In this document: positions 10,599 through 20,905 of the stretch, piece after piece | Layout of the letters: each line of letters opens with the position of its first letter | Numbering within the stretch: position 1 is the stretch's first letter | From: Colletes latitarsis | Lineage: Eukaryota > Arthropoda > Insecta > Hymenoptera > Colletidae | Reading direction: 5' to 3' | Assembly (NCBI RefSeq): GCF_051014445.1 | Contig: NC_135141.1 | Coordinates: forward strand, 6,510,001-6,574,000 | DNA: 64,000 nt | The notes under the pieces: model-generated | Databases searched by the model: none | Seen by the model: the letters and a program-made list of their open reading frames with translations, nothing else | What the model was told of the DNA's origin: nothing | Translations under genes and position numbers: made by a program

Positions 10599-11398
10599 TT
10601 AAGAATGCATCGGTACTTAAATCTATAGTTTAAATCTTACGGTAAATCTACAGCTAGTTTGAATTGAATTGCATTTGTAACGAAACAGATAAAAATAAAT
10701 ATATTATAAAAATAATAGGCCTTTGATGTGAGCCTTGTGCGAATGTTTTCTTTTATGAATACCGAACCTGTTGGGGTATTTCGTACGGCAGGTAAATTCC
10801 CCATTCTTGAGTCACGGCTTTAGTCCTAAGACATCAAACGCAATTTCGTATTGCGTTCTTCACAATATTTTCAGCTGAAAGTGTCCAGTAACGTCTGCGT
10901 GATGACGATAGCCTTGCTCGACAGTCTACGTGTAATAATCTTAAATGTTCATGCGAAACGAGAAGTTTCGTGAGATACTGCTTCGATGGTAATATGACGG
11001 GATGCCTTCGATTAAATGAAATCTGGGCTTCTTCCAATCTCCTGTCCACTCTGATTAATTCAGTTTCGTCTATAAATGAATTCAAAGAACGTAATGCAAT
11101 GGATTTTGACAGAGATTGTCAAAAAACAATTCGATTGTGCACTTCGAAGAGAAAGAATTTCGGTACGTTTCAATTCTTCTGATGAAAAATAACCTGTGTG
11201 TACAATTGTATGATTTTCTGGTGTGTACAATTGTACGATTTTCTGGTGTATTCACTAATTTGATACGATTATGAATACGACTTCTTACGTTTCTTACAAA
11301 ACGTAAACAATATGTCATGGTCCATAAGAGTCGAGTGAATGATGAAAATCGTTCTTTTATTGCAAATCATTAATGCTTGGTATTTCAGTTGCACGTGG

Positions 11399-12060
11399 TT
11401 CTATTGATGGCTAGATAGACGAATCCTTTTCTAGCCATGACGGTCCGTTCCACCAAAGGGTTGCAGAAAGAAGCGACAAAAGGTTGACTCTGCGCGATAT
11501 GATGTCTGCTGCAAATTTTCCTTTGATTGCACGTACATGCAAATTCCTCGAGACAGTTATTGGATTTCAGTCGTCCTGTTAACTACGAACGTCTCCCATT
11601 TACTGGGTGACGATTTGCTCCAAGCAAGCATGATCATTCAATCGCACCAGTAGGACTCGTTACAATTTAATCGTAACGCTGTCCCGTACCTTCTTTGCGA
11701 ATCGTGCTAGCAGTAATGCTCGACACAGTTCCAATCTTGGACGTGTCATTATATTAATGGAGCTACCCGTGATTTTGCACGTAATAAATTTATAGTCTAT
11801 TGTCAGTTGTTTAAGGTCCGTAGATAAATACAGGCTACATAGGCCCTCTGTGAAGCGTCACAAAACCCGTGTAATTCAATTTTCTCAGCTTCAGCAGATA
11901 GTATATGTGTAGGAATAATAATGTTATTTATTGCTCCAAATTCCTTACGAAATGTTGCCCATCGTGAAGGGATATGTTGAAGCAATAATTCGTCACAGGA
12001 AAGTTGTAGCTGCCATAGTTCTTCCAACAGTATTTTTACTTGAATGGTAGCTGGCCCAAT
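11399..12060 (-). pseudogene. BEL/Pao RNase H-like and connection region (B2)
   Basis: The minus-strand segment EKIELHGFCDASQRAYVACIYLR (about 11803-11900) is the RNase H-like/A17 block of BEL polyproteins. LWWNGPSWLEKDSS (about 11420-11465) is the conserved link before the integrase zinc region. Stops and frame changes occur between them. A 25-base direct repeat (GTGTGTACAATTGTA...TTTTCTG, twice, about 11197-11245) lies in the adjacent degraded part. Confidence 0.65.
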
Positions 12061-12063
12061 TAG

Positions 12064-12830
12064 TCATAGGAGATCGAAAATTTGAGAAACGACTGTAATA
12101 TGTACGTTGGATTGTATTCCATCCGATGGACCCAAAATACGTGACTCGTTCGTTGTCCATTTCCAGAGTTGAAAGCCTGATGTCCCCAGAATGGACGATA
12201 CACTACTTTTAAACTTAATCGCTACTTTTAAGCAGTCCGTGCCATTCGTCCGTTTCAAGATTATACGACTGGCGCCAGGAGAATCTTCTACATGAATTTC
12301 TCCAATTCGTCACAATGTTCTAGTCGCCAGGACAGGTGGGGATGTTGTCCCATAAGTAACAGTATTCAATTCGTACGTGTTAATTGGCAAGGTACTATTT
12401 TCTCGCCATAATATTCTTTGGAAGCGACGGTCTTCCTTACGTACGCGTATTTGGCAATGATTGCGGAAACGTAAAAAATCAAAAGTAGATCCTTTTGTAC
12501 CACTGATCCAGTCATCTGTAGATTGTTCGAGGATAGCTCAGATGTAGTTTTCGCGGATCCACCAAAAACCACGCGTCATTTTGTGGTGCTGATGTTCTCC
12601 TTGATGACGGCGTGATGCGGTAAGTAGAATCTTAATTGTCCATTTTGACGATGCTCCTCGTTCAGTTCCGTCGTGTGTCAAAGTTAATATTCTTGTTGAA
12701 TATGTGATTGTTTTGTCAGCCTTCGTTCCAATGCGAGCAGCCAGCGTTCTGCTTGTTGCATCGAATATCCTAGTCCCTTAATTACTTTTCTAAAAGAAAT
12801 TCCGACCACGTGTCGTCCGTTGTTGTCCTG
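12064..12830 (-). pseudogene. BEL/Pao reverse transcriptase (B2), catalytic loop deleted
   Basis: Minus-strand motifs follow the Pao RT order: the segment around GGSAKTTSELS near 12560, QMTGSVVQKDLL, FQRILWREN (near 12400), INTYELNTVTYGTT (near 12370), then GTDCLKVAIKF...LGTSGFQLWKW (12130-12240). The DFYxDDLL catalytic box expected between the last two blocks is missing; sequence jumps from a SRIILKR-like segment to TNGTDC. It is dead by deletion as well as by frameshifts. Confidence 0.7.
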
Positions 12831-13567
12831 AGTCACAGTTGACACGAAATGTTTCCCGCTGCAATTGTTTTTATCGACGAGACGTTCTTCATCGATATAA
12901 TGTTCGACTTTCCAGAAATCAGAGACATGATTCTATAACTGTTGGTTTGTTACAATATGGCACGTGTTCCGTGTTAGTGCTGTAAGATGTGCGCAATTCA
13001 TATTTCTAATAATAATCCGACCGAGTTTTGACTGGTGTAGTGACGGATAATTAGGTCTTAAAGAGGTGCGTCCGATGCACGGTAGATCCCAAAATATACC
13101 TGTCCTAATAATCATCGATTTCCCCAAGTTGATGAAAACGGGGGTCCGCTAGCATGATCTTTCCAGGATTCCGTAATGCCAACATGTCGATGGGAGTGTT
13201 CGGCTATTTTTGGCAGTAATAACCATGAAATCGATTTGCTGAATCCGTTGAATCTTGAAGTGATGGTTATGTATGCTTGATACTATAGATTACATACTAC
13301 TTTCCCTATTTCTAAATCCTAGTCTTTTAATCAACGCTTCAGTGGCAAAGTGAGACTGAGATCCTGAATCTAACAATACTCTACATTTTCGTTTACATTC
13401 TTTATAATCATTTATGTGTACCACCGCAGAGAATAACATGGTGCAATTGTTTTCCTTTGAATATGAAATGTATGTTTGTGACGTGACTTGTCTCTTAGAA
13501 AGGTTCCTGTCCGCGTCCGCATTTGAAATTTGCGTTTGTTCGCGTGAAAGTGAAACATTATTCGATA
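12831..13567 (-). pseudogene. BEL/Pao protease (DUF1758-type) and linker (B2)
   Basis: On the minus strand, CRVLLDSGSQSHFATEALIKRL (about 13320-13395) is the retropepsin-like DUF1758 domain, with the catalytic Asp in the LLDSGSQ motif. Downstream toward 12930 the sense continues with FHQLGEID-like and GIFWDL-like segments typical of the BEL linker. Several frame changes occur. Confidence 0.7.
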
Positions 13568-13827
13568 GCGATGATATAGGTACAACAATGTCTAAATGTA
13601 AGAGGATGTGATGCTTTTTTTAGCATTTCTTACATCCTCCACGCGTACACTCCATATTTTTGTGCCCTTGTTGGAGACAATTAAAACATGCACGCAATTC
13701 TTGAATTTTTTAAATACGGGCGCTCGAAGACAACTTTATAAATTGAGTACAATTATATAACGGGTGTACAGTTCTGCGAAGGATACATATTGTCCGCGTA
13801 TTCGTAACGTGCGCTGCTATGTTCTTA
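13568..13827 (-). pseudogene. BEL gag zinc-knuckle region (B2)
   Basis: The minus strand encodes two zinc motifs: CFNCLQQGHKNMEC (CCHC, about 13645-13690) and a following CKKC...HHILLHL block. The upstream segment YNCTQFIKLSSSARI matches the usual BEL lead-in. A stop codon lies inside the second motif. Confidence 0.75.
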
Positions 13828-14169
13828 AGGGGGACTCTTACTGTAAAACGCGTTTTTCTATGTTCTCTTTGGATTTCTTTTTTTTTTCTTTTTATTTTAT
13901 ATAGAAATTATAATCGGCGTTTCGCATATGTATGTATTACTCTTTCGGTAATATTGACAAATTTTTACAACGAGAAATAGTTAGAATTAGTGACAGTACA
14001 GAGCCTCGTACGCAATCGCGTATCGAAAATGTGTTCTAATGGCTTCTATGATTCCAATCGTTCTGTTTGTTTTAGTCAAAAAAATGAACAGATTTACATA
14101 ATTAAAGAAATGGCCGCAATTTGAAGTTAAAATACAGATTTTTTTCTTATTTTTGATTTTAGCAGGCAT
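13828..14169. other. Unidentified AT-rich insert within B2 gag
   Basis: About 340 bases separate gag core coding sense (from 14170) from the zinc-knuckle region (to 13827). A TTAA occurs at 13825-13828 followed by GGGGGACTC, suggesting a piggyBac-type end, but no convincing inverted partner was found on the other side. Confidence 0.4.
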
Positions 14170-14736
14170 TTTATTTCAGGAACTCCTAACGATCAAATTA
14201 CGCGAGCTGCGTCGCCCTTTAACAAAGAATTTAAATAACGGAATTTGTCAATGTCGCCTAAAGCTTCATTGTCATGTATTAATTTTTCAAGTGCATCTTT
14301 GAATTTCAATTACAAATTATACGTCCCATCAAATGTAGGTAATTATATCGTTGGTAATTTTAGGCGACATTGAGGTTCTGTTCCCGAAGAAAACGTACTC
14401 GGTGTCAGTATGTTCGTGTGCGCAGAATTTTGTAGTCGCAATATAATCTTTAGCAGTGGTAACTATACTAAAATACGATGTTACAAATGACTCTCGTCCG
14501 TTCGCATTCCTTTCTTCGAGATTAGTTTCTTCTACGATATTTTCTATTAACGATTGTATCGCTTCAAATTTTTCATATAACGAAATTTTTTCCAAATGCA
14601 TTTCAAGTGCCGTTATCGATATTGATCGGTCATATGTTTTGAAAAATTCCTTAAAACGAGTCAAGGCGGTCTTCACCCTTGTACGATCCGAAATGTGCGT
14701 TTTCAAGGTTGAGTCCATAATTAATACTGTTAACAC
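14170..14736 (-). pseudogene. gag: BEL gag N-terminal and DUF1759 region (B2)
   Basis: The minus-strand start MDSTLKTHISDR near 14718 is followed by a helical gag N-terminus (ALTRFKEFF, LYEKFEAIQSLIE). After a frame change comes DUF1759-type sequence (IHDNEALGDIDKFRYLNSLL, about 14211-14270). A stop and frame loss follow. The upstream PBS at 14964 fits this as the start of the element. Confidence 0.7.
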
Positions 14737-14963
14737 AACTCAAGAAATGCAAGAAGGACTTACGTATTAGATGAATAGATAAGGAGGTGATCAGTGAATG
14801 CTTCCCAGATCAACTTCCTCGTTGTGAATTCCGCAACGACGTTCCAAGTCCAGTACTCTGTCAGGGCCTAGCGTCTCTCAAATAGATCACCGTCGACTAC
14901 GCGGAAGTCAAATGTGTAGAAATTTTATTCAATTTATTGCTCACAATTGTTCACAAACACTGA

Positions 14964-14981
14964 ATCTAACTCGAAGGACCA
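14964..14981 (-). other. BEL/Pao primer-binding site (B2)
   Basis: Reading the minus strand gives TGGTCCTTCGAGTTAGATT, close to TGGTCCTTCGAGCCGGAT at 41768 in the intact BEL of this window. It lies about 240 bases upstream of the gag start and marks the 5' LTR boundary near 14982. Confidence 0.7.
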
Positions 14982-15088
14982 TATGGACAGATTATTTTAA
15001 AAGTGGTATAAGTCCATTTATTAAAAAAATGAGATATCACGTGATATATGCTTCATTCAGTGTAAACTCTTTATTTATATCGAGTTGT

Positions 15089-15122
15089 TAGGTTGGTGCA
15101 AAAATAATTGCGGTTTTCGCGA
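15089..15122. repeat. Single mariner-type terminal repeat fragment
   Basis: TTAGGTTGGTGCAAAAATAA followed by TTGCGGTTTTCGC matches the well-known mariner TIR consensus. Only one end is present and no transposase follows, so it is a solo end or truncated copy. It marks the junction between B2 and the duplicated block. Confidence 0.7.
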
Positions 15123-15186
15123 CCAGAGGCTTCAGCATGTTAGCTTAAAAATGCGTTTTGAAACTAAGACACGTGTCGGGGTTGTA

Positions 15187-15497
15187 CACGTGTCTCAGAG
15201 GTCACTTGGTGCAAGGAATAGCCTTAGGAAATTGTTGGCATAAATGATACATTTATGTTGTGTGTAGTACGCATGGTGTGAAGTATGCGAGAGAGGATGC
15301 GTTTGTGAACGCATATATGGTACGATATTGCGCAGGAGACTATGCGCAGTAGCGACGAACGTCAGTCGGTACAAATAAGAAAGAAAGCGAACACGTACGA
15401 AGAGAGTAGCCAGTATAATTATCGTCATTGTAAATAATAAAATTGTTATTATATCAAACACAACTCCAGAAATATCCACAATCCTTTTAGAAATTAG
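15187..15497. other. Roughly 310-bp insertion unique to duplication copy 1
   Basis: Copy 2 passes directly from GTCGGGGTCGTAC to GAGAGGCTGG, whereas copy 1 holds about 310 extra bases here. It includes an AATAATAAAATTG segment reminiscent of a polyadenylation region, but no clear LTR ends or target duplication were found. Identity unknown. Confidence 0.5.
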
Positions 15498-15963
15498 AGA
15501 GGATGCAGTTACGATCGGTGACACGTGTCTGGATCATTGCATTTGGGGCTTTGGCCTGACTCTCAAGAGTATCGAAGGTATCGATATCGGAAACATAAGT
15601 CTATCATCAAACTTGGACCCGACGTAGTTGATACTCGAGGCGCGACGAATTCTAAAGCTGGGTCTCCACTGCGTCGACACGGCCACTGCTATGCACAGCT
15701 ACGTGACAAAACTATTTCTTTCTCATTCGATTAATAGTGAAACGCAAAATCTCTTTGGTAAAAGATGTTGATTTTTCTCATTATAACAATTTTTTTATTC
15801 AATAAAAAATTAAGATCACCTTGATTTTTTTAGTAAAATTGTATTGCTTGTTTTTTTTCATAAAGCGATGCATTTTTGTATCCTTTTGAAAAAAGTATTA
15901 GATGTTTTAGGTCGAAAATTGAATAGTTTAAGAGTTATTAGTTTAGTCCCGAACTCCCATATA

Positions 15964-17730
15964 CAGGATGTTCGGCCACCCCTGAATGAAATTTTAATGG
16001 GAGATTCTAGAGGTCAAAATGAGGCGAAAATCCAGAATACTAATTTGATGACGGAGGCTTTGTTAAAAAGTTATTAACGTTTTAAGTTTCGCCCGTACCG
16101 AATTTTCTTCTCGAAAATGCGCAAGATTTCGAGGGTATGTCTGTCGTCTACGTGTTTGCTCCGACGATGTTCGGAAAGTTAAACAAGTATGTCACACGCT
16201 GAGTTAACTTTGTGTGACTATTTTACGATGATAGTGGACTGTATTTTCGAGTCACAGTGTGGTGACTCTGAATTCTGAAATACAGAATTTTATGGATCGG
16301 CACCGCTATGGATTGGTGAATTGGTGGTAGATTTTTGTATAATGTATAATTCGCGAATTATGAAGATGTCACTACATAATAAGTCTTTATATTTCAAATT
16401 AGAAACTATGAGGTTTTTATTTAATCTCGAGCATTGTGTCGACCACATGTATTCGCAGCGTTTATATTTCGATGATGAATCGCTTGTTGATTGCAAACTG
16501 TTGGCATGTGCCACGAACGATATTGTCGACGCTGCTCGCAGCAAATGTTAAATTGTACGGCGCGCTCGTATATTATTATATTTACATTATATTTAATTTT
16601 TTTGGTTTTTTTTGTAACAATATATATATTTCTTAAAACATATACTCTTTTCTCCATTTTGATTTACCCATCCTATCCTCCTCCTTCTCTCCTCACATAA
16701 TTTTAAGATTCGACGTTTCCAAAGTTTTGTATTTCGTTCGTACATTCTTCGCGTCGTCAAATAACACTATCCCGCACGGCTGCTCCAGAGGAGTCAAATT
16801 ACGCGTAGTCGCGCGATACTCTGCGTTGTCAAATCGGAACGCTTGAAAAAACTTACATATATAAGTAGGATTCCTATTATTTCTCCATTTACTTACCCAT
16901 CTTCCTCTTTCTCTCAGACCTAACCCAGACCTAATCGGTGTTATCCTCTAAAATATTGTAAAAAGCTATTTCCGAGTTTGGGATCTTTGTTGGTTATCGG
17001 TCATAACGGAAGGCTCGCAACACGACAATGTCTATTCACAAAAAATGATTGTAATTAACCCCTGCAACCGAAAATCATTTTTTCAGAACGATTTGAAACT
17101 TTTCAATTTCACCGAAAAATTTAGGCACCTACCCTTGTTCATTTTTCTTAAAAATTCGTTTTTATATTTAATAATTTTGTTTCACTCCCTACAGAAAAGT
17201 TGTCTAATACTTTTTTTGTAGATACCCATGGGCTCTACATCAGAAAAAAATTTCAATGAAATATATTCACTATTGTAGGAGTTATGAACATTTGAAAATT
17301 GGACCATTTTTATGGGGTTTTTCTCATTTTGCGGAGTTAAGGAATAACTTTTCGAATATTTTTGGAATTTTCACATATTTTTCATTAAAATACGCGTAGT
17401 TTGCAATTTGAAAAATTAAAATCGTCCAATCCGTTCAGGAGTTATGACTTTTTAAAGACACGCATGCATGAAATTACAGGGAAGCATTACTGGTTTCACA
17501 TTAGAGATTTTCGGTAAGGAATTTTTTTTCTTGAATATGCGTAGGATCTCGAGGGTATGTATAATGACCAAAAAAGATTGTAATCGACTCCTGCAACCGA
17601 AAATAATTTTCTTAGAACGATCTGAAATGTTTTAATTTAATTTTTTAATAACTTTTTAAGGAAGCTTCAGTCAAGCAATAGATATTCTTGATTTTCGTCT
17701 TATTAAGGCCTCTAGAATCTCCCTTAAAAA
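15964..17730. mobile_element. M1 MITE in duplication copy 1, interrupted and missing right end
   Basis: It starts CAGGATGTTCGGCCACC after TA (15962-15963). Homology resumes after the solo LTR at 17033 and ends at about 17730, within the right TIR, where copy 2 continues to the proper CCTG end. A stretch of about 380 bases (17125-17505) is absent from the copy-2 MITE, so either one copy was expanded or the other contracted. Confidence 0.75.
16142..17027. mobile_element. Solo LTR (886 bp) inside M1 copy
   Basis: It begins TGTCGTCTACG and ends CACGACA, and is flanked by the 5-bp duplication ATGTC (16137-16141, 17028-17032). Other M1 copies read uninterrupted across this site. TG..CA ends with a 5-bp TSD indicate an LTR left after LTR-LTR recombination. 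No coding region. It is absent from duplication copy 2. Confidence 0.8.
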
Positions 17731-17979
17731 TTACGATATAGCGAGGTCGATAACTCGAATAGCTGTCAATGTTTACATGTTTCAGCTTCCGAAACAACAG
17801 AATTGACAGAAATACGAATAGCTAAGGTCCTTAGACTATGATCAGGGCTCAAATTTGGTCAGGTCAGAAATTAATTTATTTCTTAATTTAAGCAACTGCA
17901 ATTTCTTGTCGGTTAGATACTGATTAACTTCATTAGGAAATATTTCTTTTGTCGGTTCATCGAAAGGGGCTGGAAAATC

Positions 17980-18084
17980 ATGGGGACTAGTAGTTCATAT
18001 GCCTCAGCCTGTATAATAATAGATGAATCGCGTCTTCAATCAGATACGAATACTGACTCTGATGCAGATGTAAGCATAATATAA
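17980..18084 (+). CDS. Small open frame with splice-donor-like end (copy 1)
   Basis: An ATG opens 34 codons (MGTSSSYASACIIIDE...DSDADVSII). The frame contains GAT|GTAAGC at 18067-18075, a good splice-donor match, after an acidic Ser/Asp-rich stretch. The same frame appears unchanged at 59151-59255. It may be a first coding exon of a transposon or host gene whose later exons are not recognised. No domain was identified. Confidence 0.3.
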   Translation: MGTSSSYASACIIIDESRLQSDTNTDSDADVSII

Positions 18085-18646
18085 TATATAATTGATTTAA
18101 AAAATATATTTAATGAAAAAATTCAAATAACTGTTAATTTTTTTATTCTTTAACCTATATTCTACGTACTCGAGTGGTTAATTCGATTTTTTCAAGCATT
18201 CTCGATAAACTGACAACAAAATTTTCCAATAAAAGTTACTCGGTAATTATGTGACAAGAAATGGTAAACGAAAAAATTGGCAAAAAGTTTTTTATTCAAT
18301 AAAGAATTAAGATCACCTTCATTTTTCTAATAAAATTGTATCTTTGTATCTCCATGATGGTTTTGGAACGAAATTTACATGAATTAACAGACTACTTGAC
18401 TTATGCACTCTGCATTTGTTTTGTTTGTTTTTTGGGAATACAGAAGCAACAAAAGTTAATTGCCGGTCTTGGCATAATCTCTTTTGATGGTTACCGACAT
18501 CGTGCCGTTCGGCTTTTTATGCCATGCTATCCGAGACGATGCAGCTCTTTAGAGTGTTTGGCTTCGCCGAGAAGTACTTAGGGTGCCGATCGGCCGTGCT
18601 AGATGACAAATGCCGACACAGTGAAGACGCAATTTTCGGCAGTGCC

Positions 18647-18804
18647 TGTCGTCGAGGTAACTCCGAATTACATTTATTGGATCGTTTATTAGAATTTTCG
18701 TACAAACTGGTATAGGTTTACCATGTATGTCCGGGATGACAATGTGACCCTGTGGTCTGGTGTACAAGACTGCCCGTCTCCCTGTTTGGGTCCGGTATTT
18801 AACA
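18647..18804 (-). repeat. Gypsy LTR fragment, reverse orientation
   Basis: The 158 bases begin TGTCGTCGAGG and end GGTATTTAACA. They are the reverse complement of about 62834-62991, the 3' part of the LTR next to the PBS at 62996. The flanks (GTGCC, GGATG) are not duplicates, and about 50 bases present in copy 2 are missing, so it arrived with a local deletion or by recombination. Confidence 0.7.
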
Positions 18805-19355
18805 GGATGTTTTGTTTATGGGTCGACGATAGAGAGCCCGCCCGATCGCCGATCGTCAAAGGTACCGTGTGCGTGGCCGATGAACCGAAGCCATGGTGCT
18901 GCGCGGCACATGGAAAGCGATAAGGGTTTTCTAGAAGGATCTGGCCGCGTAGCAGGGAAGGCTTTGCCTTTTGGTAAGAGGACTGTGATGAACCCCACGG
19001 CACTACCCCAGAACCGTCGGAGACGAAACTTCCAACATACGAAAGAAAGTAAAATATTTCTCGAAACAGTATGGATTACACAAATATGAAACCTGAAATA
19101 ATATAGATAAAAATATTATAAAAAGCTTTATTATAAGTATGTAAAATCGAATTTTTCATGTAATTCATAGTGGTGGGAATGTTATAAATTATTAAATTTT
19201 TGTTCTCGTACATAAAATTTAAAATAAAATGAGTTTCCTTTACAGTTGGTATACTTATGAAACATTGATTAAACAATATTTCCGTCATTTACTACTATTC
19301 TATCTCAATTAATTTCCAAAAGATTAAATTCATTACATGTTAAGTGGTTGGTATA

Positions 19356-19749
19356 TTTATGATAGGCACTGTATTGTATTATTCAGGCGTAATATCTTAA
19401 GCGGGCCAAGTCATATCGGAGCGATACCGCGCATCCGGCCGCAGCGACTTCGCGCCTAGACGCAAGCTCAGCGCATTCCTGTGCGAGAGACACAACACGA
19501 GCAGCCTCGAGTCCCAACTCGAGTCTGAACTATACAATAATCCGACAAATTGATAATCAAGCAATAACAGAAACGACAGTACATTCTACGTCTACGGTAA
19601 CAATATATGGAATTCATTTAGTTCTATTTTCAAAGTGCATTAATTCAGTTGGACTCTTCCGAACTAATTATTGGCGGAAAAATAATTTATATATTTTACC
19701 ACTATACCAACAGATAGTGGTTCTGCTACGTTAACGACAACGTACTTAT
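19356..19749. other. Unannotated stretch right of duplication copy 1
   Basis: GC-rich DNA at 19395-19520 (CGCGCATCCGGCCGCAGCG) grades into AT-rich DNA. It could be an LTR or promoter-like leader of the following remnant, but no repeat partner was found in the window. Confidence 0.3.
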
Positions 19750-20400
19750 TATGTGAATATGTTAATTATTACTCGGATATGATGTGATTTGCAAATATAA
19801 TACGACCACGTAATACTTGAAAGAAACGGAAAAGAATAAGACGTTTATCATCTTCAGATGAATCATACCAAGACTTTACTGCAAATTTAGAAACCCCAGA
19901 AATGGTGCAAGGTAAGAAAAAAAAGGAAGTAGTTACACAGAAAATATCAGAAAAATTAGAGAGAAATAATGGCGAAGAATACACAAGGAAAGAATCAAAA
20001 TTTTTGAAGATAAAGATTGCTTTTGCTGAAAAAAATGTTTAGATCGCCTAGAATATAATGAAAGAAAATCTATTTTTGATCATGTCTGGAAACTAAGAGA
20101 TTTTGAAACTCAGAATCTATATCTATGTACTACAGTTCATCAACGATTAATAAAGCAAAGGAGGTCTAGAATTTTTGAAAGACCTATGAGAAAATGCAGT
20201 TACAAACATTTTCTGTCAAGAAATAATAATTCAAAAGTGTCGGTCTGCAGAAAGTTTTTTTTAGATACATTTTTAATTTCTGTAGCGCGGTCAACTCGCG
20301 CTCTGAATGCTAAAACACCTGGAACTAATCGTCGTGGGAAGATGCCTGGATTTTCGCGAAAACAGATGAAATTAAGATAAAGGCTGTAAAAGAACATATT
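19750..20400 (+). pseudogene. Fragment resembling the N-terminus of an uncharacterised insect transposon protein
   Basis: Broken plus-strand frames give a Lys/Glu-rich segment and then, in one frame, CLDRLEYNERKSIFDHVWKL...QNLYLC (about 20040-20140), followed by a Ser/Arg/Cys-rich segment (KVSVCRKFFLDTFLIS, about 20236-20283). This order (Cys-Cys, FxHxWxLxDxxxQNxYL, VC..FFL.T) resembles uncharacterised transposon-derived insect proteins. No catalytic domain follows; the next sequence is an LTR fragment. Confidence 0.4.
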
Positions 20401-20489
20401 TTAAGTTACCCAACATAATATAAGAGCCACCTCCCGGTTGAAAATACTTGAGTCCTCATTTAGATATTCGTAAAATGAAGCACTCGTAG

Positions 20490-20738
20490 AATGTCCAGCA
20501 AACCCGGGGCAACGTCGGTGAGGCCACCCCTCCGGCCATAGAAAAAATATATTTATATTTTTTTATATTTTTTTATTTTTTATTTTTTATTTTGTATTTT
20601 TCAAAAAGTTTTTATTTTTTTTAAATAAACGGCTTGTCGCGCTGCGACAAGCGAAAAAATAAATAATAAATCTTATCAATTAACTTTCCCTGCTATTTCC
20701 CTCGTTCAGACCCCGGTTAGAATCCTCAGATTCTAACA
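20490..20738 (-). repeat. Truncated long LTR (family L1), reverse orientation
   Basis: Reverse-complemented from 20738 it begins TGTTAGAATCTGAGG...ACCGGGGTCTG and matches the start of the complete LTR at 30204 (TGTTAGAAAACTAACCGGGG). It includes the 9-bp-stem hairpin GCTTGTCGC/GCGACAAGC at 20632-20652. Its left end is lost near 20490. It abuts the right half of an M1 MITE. Confidence 0.7.
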
Positions 20739-20842
20739 ATAACTTTTTAACGAAGCCTCCATCGACAAATTGGTATTCTTGATTTTCGTCTTATTTTGGC
20801 CTCTAAAATCCCTCATTGAAATTTTTCTCAGGGGTGGCCGAA
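20739..20842. repeat. M1 MITE right-end fragment
   Basis: ATAACTTTTTAACGAAGCCTCC through GGGGTGGCCGAA matches the right TIR of M1. The last bases have decayed into a TA repeat (20843-20858). The left half is absent. Confidence 0.75.
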
Positions 20843-20905
20843 TATATATATATATACATACAAAACTAAAAAAACCTTAGCTTGGTGATATAGTTATTCT
20901 TCAGA

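Larger units (their letters stand above)
9146..11085 (-). pseudogene. BEL/Pao integrase (B2), fragmented
   Basis: On the minus strand, in 5'-3' order: the integrase zinc-binding region (HPVILPSKQYLTKLL...HEHLRLLH, 10834-11085), the link MGNLPAVR near 10780, the core segment LRRFVSHRGLCHCTYSDNGANFVG (about 10320-10620, with the second catalytic Asp), and the C-terminal part GHFLIGDTLNTLP...QHFWQRW (9146-9490). Two TTAA-flanked MITEs split it; the coding sense resumes in register across both target sites. Many frameshifts and stops make it non-functional. Confidence 0.75.
9121..15085 (-). mobile_element. Decayed BEL/Pao retrotransposon B2
   Basis: The collinear minus-strand order PBS, gag, zinc knuckles, DUF1758 protease, RT, RNase H, integrase defines a BEL element. 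It is old: stops and indels occur in every domain, the RT catalytic box is gone and two MITEs sit in the integrase. About 100 bases of a presumed 5' LTR remain right of the PBS. No 3' LTR was recognised near 9121. Confidence 0.75.
15143..19355. repeat. Segmental duplication, copy 1
   Basis: The block matches 55963-62520 in the same orientation, sharing non-element sequence such as AAGACACGTGTCGGGG, the stretch from the block start to the M1 MITE, and 17731-19310 against 58905-60340. The last shared piece (CTCAATTAATTTCCAAAAGA..., about 19296-19355) reappears at 62470-62520. Differences are mostly later insertions. Compared with copy 2, this copy has extra sequence at about 15187-15497, a solo LTR, an LTR fragment at 18647 and a deletion of the M1 right end. 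Confidence 0.8.

Noticed and set aside
13825..14222. Candidate TTAA-flanked piggyBac-type MITE
   Set aside because: TTAA occurs on both sides, but the right one lies within readable BEL gag sequence and the terminal bases pair poorly, so the element ends are not supported.
20843..20860. TA dinucleotide run
   Set aside because: It is a short simple repeat at a decayed MITE end, with no further significance seen.
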